A stretch of 64,000 nt of DNA from positions 2,296,045 to 2,360,044 of the forward strand of contig NZ_CP090898.1 in NCBI RefSeq assembly GCF_023078835.1. The letters run 5' to 3'. Below the pieces are notes generated by a model. The model saw only the letters and a list, made by a program, of their open reading frames with translations. It made no database searches and was not told where the DNA came from. This document shows positions 58,137-64,000 of this stretch, piece after piece (position 1 is the first letter of the stretch; each line of letters starts with the position of its first letter). The position numbers and the translations under genes were made by a program. This DNA comes from Synechococcus sp. NB0720_010. GTDB taxonomy: Bacteria > Cyanobacteriota > Cyanobacteriia > PCC-6307 > Cyanobiaceae.

Positions 58137-59576
58137 ATGGCGTTTGTTCCCCTGCTGGCTGTTCAACCCTTCTTGGCCCCCGGGATCGCCTGGGCCCTGG
58201 TGGTGATTTTTTCGGTCCTTTGGATCGCCCTTGGGGTCTCCTGGGGACGCCGGGGTTCTGGCGATGCCGATGACTACATGCTGGCCGGCCGCAACATCGG
58301 TTTGGCCCTGAGCACAGCCACCTTGATGGCGTCCTGGGTGACCGGAAACACCACCTTGCTGGCGCCTGAGTTCGGCTATCGCAACGGTCTCTGGGGGATG
58401 TTCAGCTATGCCCTGGCCGGCCTGGGCCTGGTCCTGTTTGCACCCTTGGCTCTGCGGATCAAAACGCTGATGCCCAAGGGGCGCACCAGCGGCGACTTCA
58501 TCCGCCTGCGCTATGGCCGAGCCGCCTGGTGGGTCTTCATGGTGATCACGGCGATCTACACCCTGGGCTTCCTGGTGACCCAGGCGATGGGGGCCGGGAT
58601 CCTGCTGGAGGCCCTCTCCGGCTTCGACTATCGGCTCGGGATGGTTGTCGTCATCGGTGTCTCCACGATCTACACCCTCTATGGCGGCATGCGCGCCGTG
58701 GTGGGAACGGACTTCATTCAGTCCCTGCTGATCATGGGCCTGCTGGTCTTGGTCGCTGTTCTTGCCCTGCAGCAGTTCCCGGTACAGGAGCTCCACCGGG
58801 AACTGGCGGCGCAGCATCCAGAGCGCCTGAATTTGCTGTTGCCCGCTGGCTTGTTGATTGCTTGGAACTCCGCCCTCTTCTCCATGGGAGAGGTGTTTCA
58901 CAACAACATCTGGTGGTCACGGGTCTTCTCCAGCCGCGCCTCCGTGGTGTTTGCCTCGTTTGTGCTGGGCGGTTTGGCCTGGATGACGGTGCCGCTGGTG
59001 ACCGGTTCGATCGGCCTGGTGGCGCTCGCGCAGGCGGTGGATCTGCCCCAGGTGAACATGCTCTTCCCGGTGGTGGCCTCCCAGCTCTTGGGCGCCGGTG
59101 GTGCAGCGCTGGTGTTTGTGGTGGTCTTTGCCTCCTTGACCTCCACCCTGGATTCCCTCTTGGCGTCGACGGCGGATTTGGTGGCGGAGGACGTGGTCTT
59201 CAAGTTGCTGAACCCCAACTTGAGTGATGCCCAGTTGCGGCAGGCCACCCGCTTGGTGGTGCTGGGTTTGGGGCTGTTGACCCTGCTGCTCTCCTGGCCG
59301 CGGCTCGACTCTCTGGCCTCTGTGCTGTTCTTCACCGGTGCCCTGGTGGCGTCCACGATTTGGCCGGTGGCCTACGGGCTCTACTGGCCTAGCGCCAACC
59401 GCTGGGCGGCGATTGCGGCGATGGTCTCAGGCAGCGCCGTGGGCTTAGGCGCCTATTTCCTGATCGCTCCCTACTGCGCAGCTCTGCTGTCTGCGGCGGT
59501 GTCCGCAGTGGTCATGGCCGTCGGTACCCAGCTCCAGCCGGAGCGTTTCAACTGGTTGACCCTGAAGGAGGGATAG
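58137..59576 (+). CDS. Sodium:solute symporter (SSS family)
   Basis: 479 residues with about thirteen helices. The family core is visible: DDYMLAGRNIGLALSTATLM at the first inverted repeat, ASWVTGNTTLLAPEFGYRNG, TLGFLVTQAMGAGILLEALS and FASLTSTLDSLLASTADLVAED, where the Na+-site Ser/Thr pair lies. SSS proteins carry proline, choline, urea, sugars or osmolytes. The osmolyte island suggests such a solute. Tiny membrane proteins flank it on both sides with 2-3 base gaps. Confidence 0.9.
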   Translation: MAFVPLLAVQPFLAPGIAWALVVIFSVLWIALGVSWGRRGSGDADDYMLAGRNIGLALSTATLMASWVTGNTTLLAPEFGYRNGLWGMFSYALAGLGLVLFAPLALRIKTLMPKGRTSGDFIRLRYGRAAWWVFMVITAIYTLGFLVTQAMGAGILLEALSGFDYRLGMVVVIGVSTIYTLYGGMRAVVGTDFIQSLLIMGLLVLVAVLALQQFPVQELHRELAAQHPERLNLLLPAGLLIAWNSALFSMGEVFHNNIWWSRVFSSRASVVFASFVLGGLAWMTVPLVTGSIGLVALAQAVDLPQVNMLFPVVASQLLGAGGAALVFVVVFASLTSTLDSLLASTADLVAEDVVFKLLNPNLSDAQLRQATRLVVLGLGLLTLLLSWPRLDSLASVLFFTGALVASTIWPVAYGLYWPSANRWAAIAAMVSGSAVGLGAYFLIAPYCAALLSAAVSAVVMAVGTQLQPERFNWLTLKEG

Positions 59577-59578
59577 GG

Positions 59579-59803
59579 ATGAAACGTTGGTCGCTCAAAA
59601 CCCGTGTTGCCCTTGCTGCGGCAGCCCTGGCTCTGGCCTTGCCCGCCGCCCGAGCGGCGCAGTCGACGGACTCCCCGCGCTGGCTGGTGGATCTACCGCT
59701 GTTGCGCCTGGTGATTTATGGAAGTGTGGCGGGGTTGGCGCTTTCTGTGCTGGTTCTTCTGCTGATTTGGTGGAACGAATGGAGGCGCGGCGATGTCTGG
59801 TAA
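59579..59803 (+). CDS. Small membrane protein downstream of the symporter
   Basis: 74 residues with a signal-like first helix (TRVALAAAALALALPAARA) and a second helix (LLRLVIYGSVAGLALSVLVL) ending LIWWNEWRRGDVW. It starts two bases after the symporter stop and is probably co-translated with it. It may be a second accessory subunit. The similar end (W-x-x-G-D/R-x-W) of the 41-residue peptide is a vague resemblance only. Confidence 0.68.
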   Translation: MKRWSLKTRVALAAAALALALPAARAAQSTDSPRWLVDLPLLRLVIYGSVAGLALSVLVLLLIWWNEWRRGDVW

Positions 59804-59841
59804 CGCCTTTGTTTGCATGCCCCATGGCAAGAAGAGTGGCG

Positions 59842-59865
59842 TTTGTGTAGCCGTTGCTACGCAAA
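59842..59865. repeat. Inverted repeat between the transporter and carbamoyltransferase units
   Basis: TTTGTGTAGC and GCTACGCAAA pair over ten positions (one G-T) around CGTT. A T-rich stretch follows at 59875. It may be a weak terminator of the symporter unit or a regulatory dyad for the carbamoyltransferase operon. Confidence 0.45.
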
Positions 59866-59992
59866 TCTGCCCCGTTTTAAGCAGCTTGAACTTGGAGAAA
59901 GTGATGTGGCAGGGTGGATTTTGGTTTGAGACTCAGTGCGACCAATTCCGCCGCAGCGTTCTGCAGCAGTGGGCCTGGGTCCCCTAATCGCT

Positions 59993-61111
59993 ATGACTGC
60001 ACTCCACTCCGTCAAGACGAGTACCGGCGCTGACGCACCCGTGCGTTTTGATCCACTGGGGCCGGATGTCTTTGGCGCAGCCTCTCCCCAGGCCCTGTTG
60101 GGGGCGATTCAAGAGGACGGCGAGGCGCTCCAGGATCTGGTGGGGCAGCACGTGATCTCGATTCAGCCCTTCCGGCCCGAGACCCTGCTGCAGTTGTTTC
60201 GTCTGGCAGCCAAGTTTGAGAGCAATCCCGATCGCTATACGGCCCACAACACGCCGTTGAAGGGAAAGATTTTGATCAACGCCTTCTACGAACCCAGCAC
60301 CCGCACGCGGCTGTCCTTTGACAGCGCCTGGCACCGTCTGGGCGGCGATTCGATCAACATCACCGACCGCGCCACGACGGGCCTGGCGAAGGGGGAGTCG
60401 CTGGAAGACGTCGCCCACATGTTCAACAACTACGGCGACTGCATCGTTCTGCGCGATACCGACTCCCAGGCCATCTATGCGATGACCGACACCCTGCGGA
60501 TTCCGATCATCAACGCCGGCAATGGCATTGATGAACACCCCACCCAGGCAATGGCCGACCTCTACACGATGCTCAAGTGGCGCCCCGCCTTGGCGTCCCC
60601 TGAGGTCCCCGAGGATCAGCGGGCGCGCATCGGCATCGTTGGCATCCCCAGCCGCATGCGCACGGTTCGCTCACTGCTGCGGATCCTGGCCAAATTCCCG
60701 CAGATGGTGGAGGAGTTGGTCCTCATCCATGACCCGGCCAACGATGCCAGAGAGGACCTCTTTGATCGCGGCCAGCTGGAGGAGTTGCAGCAGGCGGGTC
60801 TGAAGGTGCGCTGCACCGGAGACCTGCAGGGCGAGATCCCCGGTCTGGATGTCATCTACATCAACGCCATTGCTTGGGTGGGCGATAGCTATGAGGTCCA
60901 CGGCAACAGCTTTCGGCTGACGCGGGATCTGCCCTACAAGCCGGACGCCATCGTGTTGCATCCCCTGGCCCGTGGGCCGGAACTGAGTACTTGCCTCGAT
61001 GACACCCCCCACAACTGGTACTTCAGTCAGGCCCGGGGGGCGGTCTTCCTGCGCATGGCTCTGTTGACCTGCATGGTGGACCGCACCAACCGGGTCATGG
61101 ATGTGATCTGA
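59993..61111 (+). CDS. Aspartate/ornithine carbamoyltransferase-family protein, altered amino-acid site
   Basis: 372 residues, longer than usual PyrB, with about 55 extra at the N-terminus. Carbamoyl-phosphate residues are kept: PSTRTR (S102-T105), HPTQ (H182, Q185) and KGES. The arginine matching E. coli PyrB R167, which holds the alpha-carboxylate, is R223. The motif TRVQ, whose R229 and Q231 bind the aspartate side chain, is replaced by INAIA (290-294), and HPLPR is HPLAR. A housekeeping PyrB is therefore unlikely; the acceptor is probably another amino acid. The operon partner is an AsnB-like amidotransferase 13 bases downstream. The ATG at 59993 is preferred to the GTG at 59936. Confidence 0.85.
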   Translation: MTALHSVKTSTGADAPVRFDPLGPDVFGAASPQALLGAIQEDGEALQDLVGQHVISIQPFRPETLLQLFRLAAKFESNPDRYTAHNTPLKGKILINAFYEPSTRTRLSFDSAWHRLGGDSINITDRATTGLAKGESLEDVAHMFNNYGDCIVLRDTDSQAIYAMTDTLRIPIINAGNGIDEHPTQAMADLYTMLKWRPALASPEVPEDQRARIGIVGIPSRMRTVRSLLRILAKFPQMVEELVLIHDPANDAREDLFDRGQLEELQQAGLKVRCTGDLQGEIPGLDVIYINAIAWVGDSYEVHGNSFRLTRDLPYKPDAIVLHPLARGPELSTCLDDTPHNWYFSQARGAVFLRMALLTCMVDRTNRVMDVI

Positions 61112-61124
61112 GGAGGACGAAGGG

Positions 61125-63161
61125 ATGTGTGGAATTGGTGGGGTCTTCAGCACCAGGGCGGATCAGCCCGTTGACCCGCAGCTGTTGGTCAACATGGCTG
61201 CGATCCAGGAGCATCGCGGTCCCGATGGTTTTGGCTACCGCACGCTGGATGAAGCCGGCGTGGGCTTCTGTCATGCCCGCCTCTCGATCATTGATCTGAA
61301 TGAGACCCGGGCCCGTCAACCCTTCCTGAGCGCAGAGGCGGGGGCCGGCGCCCGGGTCCTGATGGCCCACAACGGCGAGTTCTATGACTTTCAGCGGATC
61401 CGCGCCGATCTGACGGCCCGCGGTGTTCGCTTCAGCAGCAAGAGCGATTCCGAGATCCTGCTGCGTCTCTATCAACAGCAGGGTTTAGGGGCGACGCTGC
61501 CGCAATTGCGCGGTGAGTTCGCCTTCGCGATCTACGACGAGGCCGGCGATGTGTTGCACCTGGTCCGGGATCGCTTCGGGATCAAACCCCAGTACTGGAC
61601 GATCACATCCCAGGGCTTGGTCTTTGGCTCGGAACTCAAGGTCCTGTTTGCCCATCCGGCGGTCGAGCGGCGTTTCACCTCCGAAGGGCTCTTCCACCAG
61701 TTGATGCAAACCATGGTCCCCGGGACCACGGCCTTCGCGGGCATCCATCAGGTGCCGCCTGGCCATGGCATCAGTGTTCGCCGGCGCAACGGCAACCTTG
61801 AGGTGGAGACCTGGAAGTACTGGGACATGGACTTCCCGCGTCAGGGCGAGCGGGACAGCAGTAAGAGTGAAGCCGACCACATCGAGGCGATCCGTGCCGC
61901 CCTGCTGGAAGCGGTGGAGTTGCGGATGGTCGCTGATGTCCCGGTGGGTTGCTACCTCTCCGGAGGCATTGATAGCTGCTCAATCCTGGGGCTGGCCGCT
62001 GCCGTCAGCCAGAGCCCGGTGAAGGCCTTCACCATTGGCTTTGACGACGCGCGCTACGACGAGTCGCCCATCGCCCAGGAGATGGCCGAGGCCACAGCCG
62101 CTGAGCAGGACGTCATGCGTCTCTCGGGCAAGGAGCTCTATGGCTGGATGGAGCGCACCCTCTGGCACACGGAGCGCACGATCTACAACACCCTGGCGGT
62201 GGCCAAGTTCTTGATGAGCCGCCACGTCAACAGCGTCAACTACAAGGTGGTGATGACCGGAGAGGGCTCCGATGAGCTCTTCGGTGGCTATCCCGCCTTC
62301 CGCCGCGACATGTTCCTGCACGGTCTGCAGGATCTGCCGGAGCCGGAGCGCAAAGCCTGGGAAGACCTGCTGCAGCAATCGAATGCCTTGGTGCAGGGGG
62401 CGATGTTGGCGGCTGATCAAGTGGATGACCCCGACCTCGATGCGGTCGTGGGCTTCACCCCCAGTTGCCTCCAGCCTTGGTTGGCCTGTGCGCCCTTGGT
62501 GCCGGACCTGCTCGCGGAGGCCCATCGCTCGGTCCTTTCGGACTATTCGCCGGGCCAGGCCATCGCCAAGACCCTGGATCCCGATCAGCTGGAGGGGCGC
62601 CACGCCCTCGATAAGGCCCAGTACGTCTGGATCAAGACGATGCTGGAGGGCCAGATCCTCACCTGGGGTGGTGACCGGGTGGACATGGCCAATTCCATGG
62701 AGGCGCGTCCGGCCTTCTTGGATCACCACCTGGCGGCAGCGGCGGTTCAGGTCCCACCTGAGCTGCGGATCAAGGGCAAGACCGAGAAGTACGTCCTGCG
62801 CGAGGCCATGGCGGGCCTTTTGCCGGAGGTGCTCTACAAGCGCGAAAAATTTGCCTTCATGGCTCCGCCGGCCCACACCGAGCCCGAGAAGTGGGAGCAG
62901 ATGAAGCAGCTGGCCGATGACTACCTGAGTGATCAGGCGATCGAGGCGGCGGGACTCCTGAGCGTCGCGGGTGTTCGGGCCCTCTTCGCCCGCCATGACG
63001 ACCCGGCCACGACCGATGCGGACCGCGTTCAGATGGACGCCATGATCAACCACCTGCTTGGCGTGCAGATGTTGCACCGGATGTTCATTGCCGCGGATGT
63101 GCCGGCCCAGGCCCGCGCCAAGGCCGATGCCCTCGGCTGGCACCCGGCCGCTGCGGCTTAA
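61125..63161 (+). CDS. AsnB/AsnO-type glutamine-dependent amidotransferase
   Basis: 678 residues. The N-terminal glutaminase has the Cys2 nucleophile (MCGIGG), HRGPDG and MAHNGEFYDF. The synthetase domain has the ATP pyrophosphatase loop SGGIDS at 279-284 and MTGEGSDELFGGY. It forms an amide on a carboxylate activated by ATP. A good ribosome site (GAGGAGGA) precedes the ATG. It could be plain asparagine synthetase, but relatives (AsnO) amidate the alpha-carboxyl of acylated glutamine peptides to make osmolytes; pairing with a carbamoyltransferase in an osmolyte island favours a specialised role. Confidence 0.88.
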   Translation: MCGIGGVFSTRADQPVDPQLLVNMAAIQEHRGPDGFGYRTLDEAGVGFCHARLSIIDLNETRARQPFLSAEAGAGARVLMAHNGEFYDFQRIRADLTARGVRFSSKSDSEILLRLYQQQGLGATLPQLRGEFAFAIYDEAGDVLHLVRDRFGIKPQYWTITSQGLVFGSELKVLFAHPAVERRFTSEGLFHQLMQTMVPGTTAFAGIHQVPPGHGISVRRRNGNLEVETWKYWDMDFPRQGERDSSKSEADHIEAIRAALLEAVELRMVADVPVGCYLSGGIDSCSILGLAAAVSQSPVKAFTIGFDDARYDESPIAQEMAEATAAEQDVMRLSGKELYGWMERTLWHTERTIYNTLAVAKFLMSRHVNSVNYKVVMTGEGSDELFGGYPAFRRDMFLHGLQDLPEPERKAWEDLLQQSNALVQGAMLAADQVDDPDLDAVVGFTPSCLQPWLACAPLVPDLLAEAHRSVLSDYSPGQAIAKTLDPDQLEGRHALDKAQYVWIKTMLEGQILTWGGDRVDMANSMEARPAFLDHHLAAAAVQVPPELRIKGKTEKYVLREAMAGLLPEVLYKREKFAFMAPPAHTEPEKWEQMKQLADDYLSDQAIEAAGLLSVAGVRALFARHDDPATTDADRVQMDAMINHLLGVQMLHRMFIAADVPAQARAKADALGWHPAAAA

Positions 63162-63188
63162 ACGGTCGCAACGGTTACGCAGTACTTC

Positions 63189-63220
63189 GCCCTCCTGGCG
63201 GATGGTGGGGGGGCTTTTTT
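63189..63220 (+). terminator. Intrinsic terminator after the amidotransferase gene
   Basis: GCCCTCC and GGGGGGC pair over seven bases (one G-T) around a 12-base loop, followed by six T residues, 27 bases after the stop. It separates the carbamoyltransferase-amidotransferase pair from the hydrolase gene. Confidence 0.8.
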
Positions 63221-63238
63221 GAACGTGCAGGTCTGCGG

Positions 63239-64000
63239 TTGGTTCTCTCTGCCCCGGGCTCCCAAACCCTTGCGCCCACCGCTCAACTGAAGAGACCCTC
63301 GGTCAACGCCATGCGCCTCCTGGCCTCCTTGGAGGCCATGGCCGAAGTCGGTCTTCAGCCAGATGGTTCCATTTGCCGGCGCGGCTTCAGCGCCGAGGAC
63401 CGTCAGGGCCGTGAACTGCTGAGTGAATGGCTGATCGACGCGGGGATGAGCCTGCGCATCGATGCCGCCGGCAATCTGATTGGTCGCCTGGAGGGCTCAG
63501 AGCCCAACCTCCCCGCGCTGGTGAGCGGCTCACATCTGGACACCGTTCCAACCGGTGGTCGCTACGACGGCACCCTCGGCGTCTTGGCTGGACTGGAACT
63601 GGTCCGCTGCCTGAAGGATGCCTCGCTTCAGCTGCGGCACCCCTTTGAGCTGATCGTCTTTGCCGATGAGGAGTCCACGATGGTGGGCTGCAAAGGGATG
63701 GCCGGAACGGCCAGCGGCGACCCCAGCGATTACACCACCAGTAACGGTGATCCGATTGAGCGGAACCTGGCTCGCCTGGGTGGGGATTGGGAGCGCCTGA
63801 CCACTGCGGCCCGCAGCGATGACGCCATCGCTGCTTTTCTCGAGCTCCACGTGGAGCAGGGTGCTGTTCTGGAGCAACGCGGCGACAGCATTGGTGTCGT
63901 TCAAGGGGTGGTCGGCCAGCGCCGTTTCACGATCCGCGTTTGCGGGCAGGCCAACCACGCCGGTACGACGCCGATGGATCAGCGGCAGGATGCCCTGGTG
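63239..64000 (+). CDS. N-carbamoyl-L-amino-acid hydrolase / allantoate amidohydrolase family, truncated by window end
   Basis: 254 residues are visible of a family about 400-430 long. It is a peptidase-M20-type binuclear metalloenzyme: SGSHLDTVPTGGRYDG (first metal ligands H and D), VFADEESTMVGCKGMAGT (catalytic Glu pair) and LELHVEQGAVLE (His ligand), then NHAGTTPM. It removes a carbamoyl group, releasing amino acid, CO2 and ammonia. The first ATG (63311) falls inside the conserved start (relatives have a similar NGERLWxSL), so a TTG at 63239 is more likely. It is a candidate catabolic partner of the upstream carbamoyltransferase. Confidence 0.88.
   Translation, partial: MVLSAPGSQTLAPTAQLKRPSVNAMRLLASLEAMAEVGLQPDGSICRRGFSAEDRQGRELLSEWLIDAGMSLRIDAAGNLIGRLEGSEPNLPALVSGSHLDTVPTGGRYDGTLGVLAGLELVRCLKDASLQLRHPFELIVFADEESTMVGCKGMAGTASGDPSDYTTSNGDPIERNLARLGGDWERLTTAARSDDAIAAFLELHVEQGAVLEQRGDSIGVVQGVVGQRRFTIRVCGQANHAGTTPMDQRQDALV

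Noticed and set aside
59793-59987. 64-residue plus-strand frame (MSGNAFVCMPHGK start) between the symporter unit and the carbamoyltransferase
   Set aside because: It overlaps the small membrane protein by 11 bases, spans a hairpin and an AT-richer promoter-like stretch, and has no recognisable domain. It is better explained as leader or promoter DNA.

Overview
The window reads as the chromosome of a picocyanobacterium of the Synechococcus/Cyanobium type. Supporting genes are phycocyanin beta (cpcB), NdhL, a cyAbrB regulator, a group 2 sigma factor, an IdiA/FutA-type iron-binding protein, an alternative respiratory terminal oxidase and several small cyanobacterial orphan families. The DNA is GC-rich and densely packed, with many 1-4 base overlaps. 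A complete glycine betaine synthesis and uptake locus points to a marine, brackish or otherwise salt-tolerant strain. I found no insertion sequence, prophage or CRISPR array.

Layout. 0.1-4.1 kb: sigma factor behind degenerate 19-bp tandem repeats, a run of small genes, a Nif11-cupin protein, a GNAT enzyme and cyAbrB. 4.1-8.0 kb: an SbcC/SbcD-like (YhaN/YhaO type) DNA repair pair. 8.0-13.9 kb: a cytochrome c6-like protein, trpA, ndhL, tRNA-Leu(UAA) and a three-gene succinate dehydrogenase/fumarate reductase operon. 14.0-28.0 kb: an alternative terminal oxidase operon (two DUF2231 proteins and CtaC-D-E without CuA ligands) running directly into a GMC oxidoreductase and a GH63-type glucosidase, then a second GMC enzyme with a cysteine cluster, DoxX, VOC, a gluconolactonase-like lactonase, a cupin and a glucose-dehydrogenase-like SDR. 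This looks like a sugar oxidation module feeding quinol to an oxidase.

28-36 kb: a channel-like membrane protein with a degenerate filter, a ClC transporter, NDH-2, a sparse stretch, a phosphoesterase and a divergent iron ABC locus (futB/futA). 36.5-38.3 kb: an iron-storage neighbourhood with a Cys-rich Crp-type regulator, a Cys-rich partner, ferritin and an unannotated 46-residue Cys/Lys-rich peptide; two of its promoter regions share a Fur-box-like motif. 38.3-41.8 kb: a sulfur module (TauE exporter, rhodanese, persulfide dioxygenase-rhodanese fusion, methyltransferase, ArsR) with the same operator-like sequence at two promoters.

41.9-53 kb: mostly small conserved proteins, including a tandem pair of secreted paralogues with a nearly identical 270-bp 5' block, a solitary cpcB without cpcA, and an ArsM-type methyltransferase. 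53-64 kb: an osmolyte island with ProX/W/V, glycine/sarcosine and dimethylglycine methyltransferases, an SSS symporter bracketed by two tiny membrane proteins, then a carbamoyltransferase whose aspartate side-chain ligands are replaced, an AsnB/AsnO-type amidotransferase, and the start of an N-carbamoyl-amino-acid hydrolase. The last three could make and break down an N-carbamoylated amino acid amide such as N-carbamoyl-glutamine amide, a known osmolyte of halophilic purple bacteria. This is the window's best candidate for an undescribed system. It is an inference from gene content and residues, not a demonstrated pathway.
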